Shown: positions 46,755 through 55,615, counted from the stretch's first letter. The stretch is 64,000 nucleotides of DNA from Rhodobacteraceae bacterium HLUCCA12 (GCA_001314715.1 LJSV01000002.1:248001-312000); one strand, 5' to 3'. Notes: generated by a model from the sequence alone, not told the origin. Numbers and translations: made by a program.

Positions 46755-48428
46755 ATGAAGGCTGAACGACTGATCTATCTGCCCCTTGGCGGCGCCGGTG
46801 AGGTGGGCATGAATGCCTATGTCTACGGCTATGGCCCCAAGGGCAAGGAGCGGCTGATCCTGGTCGATCTGGGCGTGACCTTTCCCGACATGGACGGCTC
46901 GCCCGGCGTGGATCTGATCTTGCCCGACATCACCTGGCTGGAAGAGCGCCGCGACCGGCTGGATGCGATCTTCATCACCCATGCGCATGAAGACCATGTC
47001 AGCGCGCTGGGCCATCTGTGGCAACGGTTGAAGGCGCCGGTCTATGCGCGCGATTTCACCGCCCGCATCGCCGGCAAGAAGATGATCGAGGCGGGCCAGT
47101 CCTCGGACCCGGTCAAGACCGTTCTGCCGATGCCCGAAACCATCGAGGCGGGGCCGTTCGCGGTGCAGTTCATCCCGGTATCGCATTCGCTGCCCGAGGC
47201 TTCGGCGCTCTTGATCGAAACGCCCGCCGGGCGCGTGGTTCACACCGGCGATTTCAAGCTCGATCTGACCCCCGGTGTGGGCGCTCCCTTCGACGAGCCG
47301 CTCTTTGCCGAGCTTGGCCAGCAAGGGGTCAAGGCCCTGGTGTGCGATTCCACCAATGTGTTCTCGTTGCATCCCGGCCGTTCGGAAAGCACGCTGCCCG
47401 ATGCGATCACCGAACTGGTGCGCAATGCGCCCGGCATGGTGGTGGCAACGACCTTCGCCTCGAACGTGGCGCGGCTTCGGACGCTGGCCTATGCCGCGCG
47501 TGAAGCCGGGCGGTCGGTCTGCCTGTTGGGGCGCGCGATGCACAACATGGTGCGCACCGCCACCGAGGCGCAGCTTCTGCATGATTTCCCGGCCACGATC
47601 ACCCCGGAAGAGGCCGCCGACCTGCCACGCCAGAGCGTCATGCTGATCGTGACGGGCAGCCAGGGCGAGCGGCGCGCGGCGTCGGCGCAACTTGCGCGCG
47701 GGACCTACATGGGGCTCAGGCTGAAAGAAGGCGATACCTTCCTGTTTTCCTCGATGACCATTCCTGGCAACGAACGCGAAGTCCTGCGCGTCGTGAACGC
47801 CCTGTCGGAAACCGGGGTCGAGGTGGTCGACAACAGCGGCGGTCTCTATCACGTTTCGGGCCATGCCAATCGCCCCGATCTTGAACGCATGCACGATCTG
47901 CTCAAGCCGCAGATGCTGGTGCCGATGCATGGCGAGCACCGCCACCTGCGCCAGCACGCAAAGCTTGCGGCCGCGCGCGGTATCGCTTCGGCCGTGGCCC
48001 CCAATGGCACCATGCTGGACCTGACCGGCGAGGCGCCGGTGATCGTGGATCAGGTTCAGACCGGGCGGTTGTATCTGGATGGCACGGCGATCTATGGCGC
48101 GCTGGACGGGATCGTGCGCGAACGGATCCGCATGGCCCTGAACGGGCATGTGCTGGTGACGCTGATCATCGACGAGGACGGCATGCCGCTGGGCGATGCC
48201 TGGGCCGATGCCCAGGGGCTGGCGCATCAGGGGCGTTCGCGCCGCGCCCTGAGCGAAGTCATCGAAGAGGAACTCGCCGAGGAACTGGATCGCGCGAACC
48301 GCAAGCTTCTGGACAATGACGACAAGCTGATCGACACGATCAAACGCCGGGTGCGGGCGTGTTGTGTCGATGAGATCGGCAAGAAGCCCGAGGTGACGGT
48401 GGTTGTCAGCCGATTGTCCGACAACTGA
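46755..48428 (+). CDS. rnj: Ribonuclease J
   Basis: A 557-residue metallo-beta-lactamase/beta-CASP nuclease. The zinc motif HAHEDH is at residues 76-81, VSHSLPEASALLIETP and HTGDFKLD follow, and the beta-CASP part has VTGSQGERRAASAQLARG and LVPMHGEHRHLRQHAKLA. It degrades and processes RNA with 5'-exo- and endonuclease activity. It begins right after the coaX stop. Length is normal. Confidence 0.94.
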   Translation: MKAERLIYLPLGGAGEVGMNAYVYGYGPKGKERLILVDLGVTFPDMDGSPGVDLILPDITWLEERRDRLDAIFITHAHEDHVSALGHLWQRLKAPVYARDFTARIAGKKMIEAGQSSDPVKTVLPMPETIEAGPFAVQFIPVSHSLPEASALLIETPAGRVVHTGDFKLDLTPGVGAPFDEPLFAELGQQGVKALVCDSTNVFSLHPGRSESTLPDAITELVRNAPGMVVATTFASNVARLRTLAYAAREAGRSVCLLGRAMHNMVRTATEAQLLHDFPATITPEEAADLPRQSVMLIVTGSQGERRAASAQLARGTYMGLRLKEGDTFLFSSMTIPGNEREVLRVVNALSETGVEVVDNSGGLYHVSGHANRPDLERMHDLLKPQMLVPMHGEHRHLRQHAKLAAARGIASAVAPNGTMLDLTGEAPVIVDQVQTGRLYLDGTAIYGALDGIVRERIRMALNGHVLVTLIIDEDGMPLGDAWADAQGLAHQGRSRRALSEVIEEELAEELDRANRKLLDNDDKLIDTIKRRVRACCVDEIGKKPEVTVVVSRLSDN

Positions 48429-48469
48429 CCACAAGCCGGTGACGGCAAGGGTTTCTTAATCGCTGGCTG

Positions 48470-48495
48470 CGATCCTGTCTTGGTTGGCAGGATCG
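48470..48495 (+). repeat. Hairpin between rnj and the FliM-like gene
   Basis: CGATCCTG and CAGGATCG form a perfect 8-bp stem around a 10-base loop, 7 bp before the next ATG. It could be the rnj end signal or a structure near the ribosome site of the following gene. Confidence 0.4.
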
Positions 48496-48502
48496 GCAGG
48501 CG

Positions 48503-49528
48503 ATGGTTGACTTCAACGGCGATTCCATTCTCAGGCGCAAGCTTGCCCCGCGGCCGGATGTGCCCGCGTTCGATCTGGCGGAGCTGCCCGACCTGCCGGA
48601 TCCGGGGGGGCGGTTGCTGCCGCGTTCGTTCACGCGCAGTTGCAGCCGGGTCGCCGATCTGGTCGCGCGTGCGCGCGTCTGCGCCAGTCGCGGGGTAACG
48701 CTGAATGAACTGGTCGATCTGCCCGAGGCCGAGGGGTTTACCGCGCTCCTGATCGCCGAGGGGGCGCCGCCGGGCCTGGTGATCCTTGATCCGGTGGTGT
48801 TTTCTTCTGTGATCGAGGCCATGACCGTTGGCCGGTTGATGGCGATTGAGCCCGCGATGCGGCGCGCGACCGTCACCGATGCTGCGCTGGTGGCAGAACT
48901 GGTGGACGCCACGCTGGCAGAGCTGGACGCCAATGCCGACCCCGAAGAGCCCTTTGCCGCCGGCTACCGCCTGGGGCCGCTGGCCGACGATCTGCGCCTG
49001 CTCGACGTCATGCTGGAGGATGTGGCGTTCGCGCTGACGAGCCTTGATGTCGACCTGCTTGACGATGGGGTGACGCGGCATGGCCGTGTCACCATCGCCC
49101 TGCCCGAGCCGGCGGTGTCTACGCCGCCATTCGAGGGATTCGATCTGCCGTTCCAGACCGAACCCGCGCCGGATACGCATTGGGAACAGGCGCTCGAAGC
49201 CTCGGTCATGGCCGCCCCGGCCCAGATGTTCGCGGTGCTGGGTCGGGTCACGATGCCATTGTCGCGCGCGCTGGAACTCGATGCCGGCAGTTGCCTGACC
49301 CTGCCGCTGTCGCAACTGGAAGAGGTCGCGCTGGAAACGCTGGACAATCAACCGATGGCCCTGGGCCGCCTGGGACAATACCGCGGCATGCGTGCCCTGC
49401 GGCTGACATCGCTTCTGGCGGGGGCTGAGGGCGACAGCGCGCCAGGCCCGGCGGCGGAACCGCCCGAACCAACAAGACCCGCGCTTGGCCGCGATCTCGC
49501 CTTGCCGACCGGGGGCGAAGGGGAATGA
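48503..49528 (+). CDS. FliM/FliN-like protein with C-terminal SPOA domain
   Basis: A 341-residue protein. The C-terminal part (VMAAPAQMFAVLGRVTMPLS, then a region LGRLGQYRGMRALRL) matches the SPOA/FliN_C domain that builds the flagellar C-ring. The N-terminal two thirds resemble a divergent FliM CheC-like middle domain (LIAEGAPPGLVILDPVVFSS, LVDATLAELD). The tail is Pro/Glu-rich. It would act in the motor switch or in a secretion C-ring. No other flagellar gene is in the window, so it is an orphan. GGCAGG precedes the ATG. Confidence 0.75.
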   Translation: MVDFNGDSILRRKLAPRPDVPAFDLAELPDLPDPGGRLLPRSFTRSCSRVADLVARARVCASRGVTLNELVDLPEAEGFTALLIAEGAPPGLVILDPVVFSSVIEAMTVGRLMAIEPAMRRATVTDAALVAELVDATLAELDANADPEEPFAAGYRLGPLADDLRLLDVMLEDVAFALTSLDVDLLDDGVTRHGRVTIALPEPAVSTPPFEGFDLPFQTEPAPDTHWEQALEASVMAAPAQMFAVLGRVTMPLSRALELDAGSCLTLPLSQLEEVALETLDNQPMALGRLGQYRGMRALRLTSLLAGAEGDSAPGPAAEPPEPTRPALGRDLALPTGGEGE

Positions 49529-49530
49529 CA

Positions 49531-49554
49531 CCGATCCGCCGGACGATGGATCGG
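49531..49554. terminator. Possible terminator between convergent genes
   Basis: CCGATCC and GGATCGG pair over a 10-base loop, directly after the FliM-like stop and before the mlaF stop on the other strand. No T-run is seen, so the call is tentative. Confidence 0.4.
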
Positions 49555-49578
49555 CGACGTTCAGGCCGGGGCAGGGGC

Positions 49579-50319
49579 TTAACGCAGGGTCGGGATCGGC
49601 CCGGTTGTGCGCCCCTGGGTGAATTGCTGCATCACCGGGTCGTCGGTGCTCAAGGCCTCGGCGGCGGTGCCTTGCCAGTAGAACCGCCCCTCGTGCAGCA
49701 TGGCAACCCGGTCGGCCACGTCGTTCAAGGTGCGCATGTCATGGGTGATGGTGATGGCCGTCGCCCCCATCTCGGTCACGATTTCGCGGATCAGCGCGTT
49801 GATCACGGCCGCCATGATCGGGTCCAGTCCGGCGGTGGGTTCGTCGACAAACAGGATCGGCGGATCGCCGGCGATCGCGCGCGCGAGCCCGACGCGCTTT
49901 TGCATTCCGCCCGACAGTTCCGCCGGAAACAGATCGCCGACCGCGCTTTCAAGGCCCACACGCGCCAGTTTCTCGTCGGCCTGCGCGCGCGCCTGGGCCT
50001 TGCCCATCCGGGCCGGGCCACGCAGCAGCCGGAAGGCCACGTTCTGCCAGACCGGAAGCGAATCGAACAGCGCCGAGCCCTGGAACAACATGCCGACATG
50101 TGCCGCCAGCTCATGCGGGCGCGGGCGCGTCAGCCCGGCGATCTCGATCGCTCCGCGGTCGGGGCGTTCCAGACCCAGCAGGCATTTCAGCAAGACCGAC
50201 TTGCCGGTCCCCGACCCGCCGATCACGACCAGGCTTTCGCCGCGCTCCAGCGCGAAGTCGATGCCGTCCAGCACCACCTTGCGGCCAAAGGCCTTGTGAA
50301 GATCGCTTACACGGATCAT
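49579..50319 (-). CDS. mlaF: ABC transporter ATP-binding protein, MlaF type
   Basis: A 246-residue ATPase. Walker A is GGSGTGKSVLLKCLLG, the signature is LSGGMQKRVGLARAI, and Walker B is ILFVDEPTAGLDP, followed by the His switch ITHDM. The LSGGMQKRV signature and the MlaE-type permease next to it mark the phospholipid (Mla) or related MCE import systems of the inner membrane. It overlaps mlaE by four bases. No MCE-domain (MlaD) gene is in the group. Confidence 0.9.
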   Translation of the reverse strand: MIRVSDLHKAFGRKVVLDGIDFALERGESLVVIGGSGTGKSVLLKCLLGLERPDRGAIEIAGLTRPRPHELAAHVGMLFQGSALFDSLPVWQNVAFRLLRGPARMGKAQARAQADEKLARVGLESAVGDLFPAELSGGMQKRVGLARAIAGDPPILFVDEPTAGLDPIMAAVINALIREIVTEMGATAITITHDMRTLNDVADRVAMLHEGRFYWQGTAAEALSTDDPVMQQFTQGRTTGPIPTLR

Positions 50320-51104
50320 GCGGAAAAGAACGCCTCTGTCAGCAGGTAGTTGGCCGACAGGATCAGCACCGACGCCAGCACCACCGCCGATTTCGTGGCT
50401 TCGCCCACGCCTTGCGCGCCGCGTCCGCTGTTCATGCCGAAATAGCAGCCCGACAGCGCCACCAGGAACCCGAACACCGCGCCCTTGACCAGGCCCGAGG
50501 CAATATCCCAAAACTCAAGGAAATCGACGGTATTGCGCAGGTATGTGGACCCGTCAAAGCCCAGCCGGGTCACGCCGACCGCGTAGCCGCCCAGAATGCC
50601 GATGGCGTCGCCCACCGCCACCAGGACCGGCATCGCCAATGTCGCAGCCAGAACGCGGGGCAGGGTCAGGTATTTCATCGGCTCGGTCGCCAGCGTGCGC
50701 AGCGCGTCGATCTGTTCGGACACTTTCATCGTGCCGATTTCCGCGGCGATCGACGAGGCCACGCGCGCGGCCACCATGAGCCCGCCCAGAACCGGACCCA
50801 GCTCGCGCACCATGCCGATCGCGGTGATTGACGGAACCGCGAACTCGGCCGAAAAGCGCGCGCTGCCGGCAAAGATCTGCAAGGCCAGCGCGCCGCCGGT
50901 GAACAGCGCCGTCAGGCCGACGACCGGCAGCGAGAGCCAGCCGATCTGCACCAGTTGCAATGCGAACTCGCGCCCGTACCATGGCGGGCGGAAGAGATGC
51001 GAAACGGTCAGGGCCGCGAAGGCCGCGAACCGGCCGATCGCGCCCATCAGACCCGAGACGGCGTGTCCGGTCGCGCCCAGAAACCTGTGCAACGTGGCGA
51101 TCAT
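50316..51104 (-). CDS. mlaE: ABC transporter permease, MlaE type
   Basis: A 262-residue integral membrane protein of the MlaE (DUF140) family. Key region: [31 protein letters not shown], with [17 protein letters not shown] after it, both diagnostic. About five helices. It moves phospholipids between membranes with MlaF. The four-base overlaps with alr on one side and mlaF on the other show a tight operon. Confidence 0.92.
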   Translation of the reverse strand: MIATLHRFLGATGHAVSGLMGAIGRFAAFAALTVSHLFRPPWYGREFALQLVQIGWLSLPVVGLTALFTGGALALQIFAGSARFSAEFAVPSITAIGMVRELGPVLGGLMVAARVASSIAAEIGTMKVSEQIDALRTLATEPMKYLTLPRVLAATLAMPVLVAVGDAIGILGGYAVGVTRLGFDGSTYLRNTVDFLEFWDIASGLVKGAVFGFLVALSGCYFGMNSGRGAQGVGEATKSAVVLASVLILSANYLLTEAFFSA

Positions 51105-52144
51105 GCGGTCAGCCCCTCAAAGCGGCGGCGATAGCGCGGGCCGAGGCTGGTCAGGATCTCGTAGCCGATGGTTCCCGCTGCGCGGGCCAGATCGTCGATG
51201 CCCTGATGCGCCCCCAGCAGATCAAGCGCCTCGGGCACCGTGGGCAGATGGCTGACATCGACGGTAATCAGGTCCATCGAGACCCGGCCCACCACGGGGC
51301 AGGGCGTGTCCCCGGCCCAGAGCGTGGCGCGGTTCGACAGGTGGCGCAGGATGCCGTCGGCATAGCCCGCGGCCACCGTCGCCAAGCGAGTCGGGCGCCC
51401 CGCGATCCAGGTGGCGCTGTAGCCGACGGCTTCGCCCGGTTCGACATCGCGCGTCTGGATCACCGGCAGCGCCAGTTGCGTGACGGGATAGGCCTCGGCA
51501 AAAGGCGCGCCGCCATAGAGGCCGATGCCGGGGCGGGTGAGGTCGAAATGAAACGCCTGCCCCATCAGGATGCCGCCGGTGGCCGCCAGCGATTTCGGCA
51601 CGGCGCAGCCTTCGGTCATGGCATGGAATTCGTCGGCTTGCTGACCATTCATCAGGTGATCGGGCTCGTCTGAGCAGGCCAGATGCGATTGGATCAGCCT
51701 TGGCCCGGCCTCCAGCGCGATGTCGCGCACCGCGGCCCATTCGCGCGGTTCCATGCCCAGCCGGTTCATGCCGGTGTCCAGCTGGATGCCGAACGGATGG
51801 CCGGGCAGCGCCTCGAGGTGGCGGGCCAGTTGCTCGGCCGAATTGATCAACGGGGTCAGGGCCAGGTTGCGCAGCATCTGCGCATCCCCTGCCATATGCC
51901 CCGAATAGACATAGATGTCGGGGCCGTTGCCCAGCGCCTGCCGGATCGTCGCCCCCTCTTCGGCCAGGGCGATGAAGAACTTGCGCGCCCCGGCCTGTGC
52001 CAGCTTGCGCACCACCTGCGCTGCGCCCAGGCCATAGGCATCGGCCTTGACGGTCGCGCCGGTCTCACAGCGCGAGAGCCGGTCGAGGCGTTGCCAGTTG
52101 GCTGCAATCGCGTTGAGGTCGATGGTCAGGCGAGCGGATCCCAT
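51101..52144 (-). CDS. alr: Alanine racemase
   Basis: A 347-residue PLP enzyme. The PLP lysine lies in [12 protein letters not shown] near residue 35, [13 protein letters not shown]-type [13 protein letters not shown] is in the barrel, and the C-terminal domain has [24 protein letters not shown] with a catalytic Tyr region. It makes D-alanine for peptidoglycan. It is slightly shorter than E. coli Alr. It leads the alr-mlaE-mlaF group; the start has only a weak ribosome site. Confidence 0.93.
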   Translation of the reverse strand: MGSARLTIDLNAIAANWQRLDRLSRCETGATVKADAYGLGAAQVVRKLAQAGARKFFIALAEEGATIRQALGNGPDIYVYSGHMAGDAQMLRNLALTPLINSAEQLARHLEALPGHPFGIQLDTGMNRLGMEPREWAAVRDIALEAGPRLIQSHLACSDEPDHLMNGQQADEFHAMTEGCAVPKSLAATGGILMGQAFHFDLTRPGIGLYGGAPFAEAYPVTQLALPVIQTRDVEPGEAVGYSATWIAGRPTRLATVAAGYADGILRHLSNRATLWAGDTPCPVVGRVSMDLITVDVSHLPTVPEALDLLGAHQGIDDLARAAGTIGYEILTSLGPRYRRRFEGLTA

Positions 52145-52317
52145 ATGCCGCGTTTGGCCATTGCGCGCCGGTCAAGTCAAGGGCGAATGCGCGGGGGGGC
52201 AGGGGTGCAGCCGATTGGCAACAAATTGACGCAATATGGCCCCATTGGACGGGCATTGTTGCCCGGTCGGGGCGTTCGTTGCCTCGAAATTCGGTGTTCT
52301 GGTTCAAGGAGGCAAGA

Positions 52318-52410
52318 GTGAAACCGAAGGACAAGCAGGAAAAGACCCCGCCACCGCCACCCGTCTTGCCGCGCCGTCAGGGGCGCTTTGCGGATTGGGC
52401 GATGATCTGA
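52318..52410 (+). CDS. Candidate 30-residue small protein, proline-rich
   Basis: A GTG start follows a perfect AGGAGG with 5-base spacing, the strongest ribosome site in the window. The 30 residues are a basic/charged start (KPKDKQEK), five prolines in a row, RRQGR and a hydrophobic-aromatic end (RFADWAMI). A 6-bp hairpin (CGGGCA/TGCCCG, 52250-52265) lies in its leader. It is convergent with the ImuA-like gene and divergent from alr. No family is known to me. The rest of 52145-52317 holds no gene. Confidence 0.5.
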   Translation: MKPKDKQEKTPPPPPVLPRRQGRFADWAMI

Positions 52411-52429
52411 AACCGGGCGCGCATGTCAG

Positions 52430-53113
52430 TCAGGCGGCGTCGATCCGCACGCCGCCCGTTTCCAGCCGCAGCCGCCATTGTGCCGGGGGCAGGGCGCGGG
52501 AATGACGACGCGCCAGCCGCCAGTCGCCGCTATCGACTTCGGGGTGCAAGGCCCAGCGGCTTTCCACGCCGGCAAGCCGGAATTCGGCAGCCTCGTCGGC
52601 CATGAGCAGGCCCAGCGGGGCCAGCGTGGCGTTCTGATGGTCGCCGCCGGTGCTGCGCGCCAGCCCTTCGGCAGCGGCCAGATGCAGCCGCCGCACCTGG
52701 CGCAGGTCCGGCGGGACGGCAAACTCGGCGATCACCAGGGCCACGCAACCGGCGCGCAAGGCTTCTTCCATGCACCAGAGCACGTCTTCGGCGCGTGGGC
52801 AGTCCACCATGATCAGCGCGCCAGGATCGGCCAGGCCGATCAGGCCCTGGGGGCATAGACGGTCGTTGCGCCAGGCCGGGCGCAGCCAAAACACCGGCCC
52901 TTCGGCCTGTGCCGCCCCGGCCAGGATCGTGGCCAGCGTGCGCCGGGCCGTGCCGGTCAATTCGTGCACGCGCCCCCGCGCGAACGCCAGCGGTTGTGCC
53001 GGGCACAACGGCGGGGGCGGCGGTGACGCGGGGCGTTCCAGCCGGGCCAGAAGTGCTGCGGCCTCGGCCGGAAGCGGGGGGCGCTGGTCGCGGGAATCAG
53101 GGTGATCGAACAT
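52430..53113 (-). CDS. ImuA-like SOS protein
   Basis: A 227-residue RecA-fold relative of ImuA/SulA-type proteins. Visible are the ELTGTARRTLATILAGAA start of the core, WLRPAWRNDRLCPQGLIGLA, MVDCPRAEDVLWCMEEALRAG and VIAEFAVPPDLRQVRRLHLAAAEG, which match the pattern of ImuA. The Walker A is eroded, as in ImuA proteins. ImuA works with ImuB and DnaE2 in SOS mutagenesis, yet neither is adjacent. The ATG at 53113 is preferred because a promoter with a LexA box ends 5 bp before it; an ATG at 53128 would lie inside the promoter. Confidence 0.72.
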   Translation of the reverse strand: MFDHPDSRDQRPPLPAEAAALLARLERPASPPPPPLCPAQPLAFARGRVHELTGTARRTLATILAGAAQAEGPVFWLRPAWRNDRLCPQGLIGLADPGALIMVDCPRAEDVLWCMEEALRAGCVALVIAEFAVPPDLRQVRRLHLAAAEGLARSTGGDHQNATLAPLGLLMADEAAEFRLAGVESRWALHPEVDSGDWRLARRHSRALPPAQWRLRLETGGVRIDAA

Positions 53114-53118
53114 GCCTT

Positions 53119-53147
53119 TTTCTAGCATGTTCCCTTTGCGTTCTCAA
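53119..53147 (-). promoter_or_regulatory. LexA-controlled promoter of the ImuA-like gene
   Basis: On the minus strand TTGAGA (53142-53147) and TAGAAA (53119-53124) are 17 bp apart. Between them and overlapping the -35 end lies GTTC-N7-GTTC (53129-53143 on plus; GAAC-N7-GAAC on minus), the alphaproteobacterial SOS box. The ATG at 53113 falls near the expected start of transcription, so the mRNA is probably leaderless. Confidence 0.75.
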
Positions 53148-53215
53148 TTCCGCGATCCTTGCCTTTCTGTCTCATCCCGCTAGTGTCCCCTCAAAATGCA
53201 GGAGACCGCCAAGCC

Positions 53216-54265
53216 ATGAAACAGATCCCACTCGGCAGCACCGGCCTCAGTGTCTCGGAGTTCTGTCTCGGCACCATGACCTGGGGCAACCAGACCCCCG
53301 AGGCGGACGCCCATCGCCAGATCGATCTGGCCCGCGATCACGGCGTGAGCTTTCTGGACACCGCCGAGATGTATCCGACCAATCCCGTTCGCGCCGAAAC
53401 CGCAGGCCGCACCGAAGAGATAATCGGCTCGTGGCTGGCCGCGCGCGGTGGTCGCGATCAGGTCGTCATCGCCACCAAGGTAACGGGCAAGGGCAGCGAC
53501 GCGATTGCCGGCGGCGCGCCCGAGATCGGACCGGCGCGGCTGCGCGCGGCGGTCGAGGCGTCTCTGGCGCGGCTGGGCACCGATGTGATCGACATCTACC
53601 AGTTGCACTGGCCCAATCGCAGCTCTTACCACTTTCGGCAGAACTGGACCTATGCGCCCCCCGCCGCCACCGAGCGCGCGGGAATTCGCGCCAACATGCT
53701 GGAGGTTCTGACCGAGGCCGGGCGACTGGTCGAGGAGGGCAAGATCCGCCATTTCGCCCTGTCGAACGAGACCGCCTGGGGCATGGCCAACTGGATCGCC
53801 CTGGCCGAGGCCAACGGCCTGCCGCGCCCGGCCAGCCTGCAAAACGAGTATTCGCTGCTGGCGCGGCAGTTCGACACCGATCTGGCCGAATTATGCGCCT
53901 TGGAGGATGTGCCGCTGTTGGCCTATTCGCCGCTGGCTGCGGGGCTTCTGACCGGCAAATATGCCGGCGACGTGGTGCCCGACGGATCGCGCCGCGCCAT
54001 TCGCGAGGATCTGGGCGGACGGATTACGCCGCGCGTGTTCGAGGCCGTGGCGGGCTATCTGGGCCTGGCGCGGGATCATGGCCTGGACCCGGTGCAGATG
54101 GCGCTGGCCTGGTGCCGGACCCGGCCATTTTCCGTCATTCCGATCATCGGCGCGACCAGCGTTGAACAGTTGCAGCGCGAATTGCCCGCCGCAAGCCTGA
54201 CCCTGAAGCCCGAGGTGCTCAAGGCGATCGATGCCATGCACAAGGTGATCCCGATGCCCTATTGA
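53216..54265 (+). CDS. Aldo/keto reductase, Tas-like
   Basis: A 349-residue AKR TIM-barrel enzyme. Motifs: FLDTAEMYPTNP (catalytic Asp and Tyr), IATKVTG (catalytic Lys), DIYQLHWPNRSSYHF (catalytic His) and, near the end, VIPIIGATSVEQLQREL (NADP-binding). The long form with PTNPVRAETAGRTEEIIG fits the Tas/YajO subgroup. The substrate is unknown. AGGAGA lies 11 bases before the ATG. It is divergent from the SOS gene, so the LexA box might also touch its transcription. Confidence 0.88.
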   Translation: MKQIPLGSTGLSVSEFCLGTMTWGNQTPEADAHRQIDLARDHGVSFLDTAEMYPTNPVRAETAGRTEEIIGSWLAARGGRDQVVIATKVTGKGSDAIAGGAPEIGPARLRAAVEASLARLGTDVIDIYQLHWPNRSSYHFRQNWTYAPPAATERAGIRANMLEVLTEAGRLVEEGKIRHFALSNETAWGMANWIALAEANGLPRPASLQNEYSLLARQFDTDLAELCALEDVPLLAYSPLAAGLLTGKYAGDVVPDGSRRAIREDLGGRITPRVFEAVAGYLGLARDHGLDPVQMALAWCRTRPFSVIPIIGATSVEQLQRELPAASLTLKPEVLKAIDAMHKVIPMPY

Positions 54266-54323
54266 CCGCCCGGCCGGGGCTGTTCGCTGATTGGCGCCCT
54301 TGTCCGCGCCGTCGGCGGACGTG

Positions 54324-55280
54324 TCAGACCGGGTTCGGAAGGGCGCGACCGTCGCGATGGGCGATGGCGTTTTCCAGCGCCATGAGGCCCATCTCGACCC
54401 GCACCTCAAGCGCCGCGGTGCCCAGATGCGGCAACAGCACGACATTGTCCAGATTGCGGAGTGCCTCGGGCACCTCGGGCTCGTTCTCGTAGACATCGAG
54501 CCCGGCACCGCCGATCCGGCCCTGTTGCAGCGCCGCGATCAGGGCGGCTTCGTCGATAATGTCGCCGCGCGCGATATTCACCAGATGCGCGTGTGGTTGC
54601 ATCGCATCCAAGGCGGCGGCGTCGATCATGTGGCGGGTTTCGGGCGTGGCCGGCGCGGCGACCACCACGATATCGGCGGCGGCCATGACCTCATGCAGGC
54701 TCGGCAGGGCGCGCGCGTCGGGCAGGACGGGCAGGGGGCGCGGCGTGCGGGTGTGATAGACCACCGCCATGCCGAAGCCGAAATGCGCGCGTTTCGCGAT
54801 CGCCTGGCCAATCCGGCCCATGCCGATCACGCCCAGAACCTTGCCGCTCAGGTGCAGGCCCAGCATCTGCGTCGGATGCCAGCCCCGCCACTGCCCCGAG
54901 CGCACCAGCCGCTCACCCTCGGCGGCGCGGCGCGCGCTCATCAGCATCAGGGTCAGGGCGATATCGGCGGTGGCATCGGTGACGGCGCCGGGCGTGTTGG
55001 TAACGGCAATGCCCGCAGCGCGCGCGGCGCCGGTATCGATATGGTTATAGCCCACACCGAAATTGGCCAGAAGCCGGGTGCGCGGGGCAGGCACGGCAGA
55101 CAGGATGTCGGCGCTGAACCGATCGCCCAGGGTCGGCAGGATGATGTCCTGGGTCGCCAGCGCCTCGGTCATCTCGGCCTCGGACATGGGGTCGGTGCTT
55201 TGGCGCACGCTCACGTCGAACCCCTGGCGCGCCGCCTCAAGGACCGGCTTGGGCAGCGGGCGTGTGATCAGCAGTTTCAT
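54324..55280 (-). CDS. D-2-hydroxyacid dehydrogenase
   Basis: A 318-residue NAD(P)-dependent dehydrogenase. LGVIGMGRIGQAIAKRA is the Rossmann motif near residue 150, the catalytic set is in VNIARGDIIDEAALIAAL (Arg), DVYENEP (Glu) and LLPHLGTA (His). It resembles glyoxylate/hydroxypyruvate reductases. The exact substrate is not clear. GAGG precedes the ATG at 55280, and the start shares one base with the csaA stop. Confidence 0.9.
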   Translation of the reverse strand: MKLLITRPLPKPVLEAARQGFDVSVRQSTDPMSEAEMTEALATQDIILPTLGDRFSADILSAVPAPRTRLLANFGVGYNHIDTGAARAAGIAVTNTPGAVTDATADIALTLMLMSARRAAEGERLVRSGQWRGWHPTQMLGLHLSGKVLGVIGMGRIGQAIAKRAHFGFGMAVVYHTRTPRPLPVLPDARALPSLHEVMAAADIVVVAAPATPETRHMIDAAALDAMQPHAHLVNIARGDIIDEAALIAALQQGRIGGAGLDVYENEPEVPEALRNLDNVVLLPHLGTAALEVRVEMGLMALENAIAHRDGRALPNPV

Positions 55281-55615
55281 CAATGCATCCTCGCGCCGTT
55301 CGGAACCGGGCGCTCGGGGCCGATCAGGACGACATGGCCATCCGCGTCGGCCAGTCCCAGAACCAGAACCTCGGACATGAAGGGCCCGATCTGGCGCGGG
55401 GCAAAGTTGACGACTGCCAGGACTTGTCGCCCGATCAGCGCATCGGGATCGTAATGCGCCACGATCTGGGCCGAGGATTTCTTCTCTCCGATCTCGCTGC
55501 CGAAATCGACGCGCAGCTTCAGCGCCGGTTTGCGGGCCTCGGGGAAGGGCTCGGCATGGGTGATGGTGCCCACACGAATATCGACCTTCTCAAAGTCGTC
55601 GAAACCGATGGTCAT
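55280..55615 (-). CDS. csaA: CsaA-like tRNA-binding protein
   Basis: A 111-residue OB-fold protein of the EMAP-II/tRNA-binding family. Visible parts are FEKVDIRVGTITHAEPFPEA, a KKSSAQIV segment and VVNFAPRQIGPFMSEVLVLG. In Bacillus CsaA acts as an export chaperone; most homologues are simply annotated as tRNA-binding. Both ends overlap its neighbours (proC, dehydrogenase), so it is part of one operon. Confidence 0.9.
   Translation of the reverse strand: MTIGFDDFEKVDIRVGTITHAEPFPEARKPALKLRVDFGSEIGEKKSSAQIVAHYDPDALIGRQVLAVVNFAPRQIGPFMSEVLVLGLADADGHVVLIGPERPVPNGARMH

Noticed and set aside
46206-48434. A 742-codon open frame on the minus strand opposite coaX and rnj
   Set aside because: It is exactly antisense to two genes with intact family motifs. 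High GC at third positions leaves long stop-free frames on the other strand; the translation is rich in Arg, His, Gln and Gly and shows no motif.
53196-53219. A seven-codon frame that ends over the start of the aldo/keto reductase gene (ATGA overlap)
   Set aside because: It could couple translation, but seven codons and a single overlap are easily due to chance; the AGGAGA it contains is more simply the reductase ribosome site.
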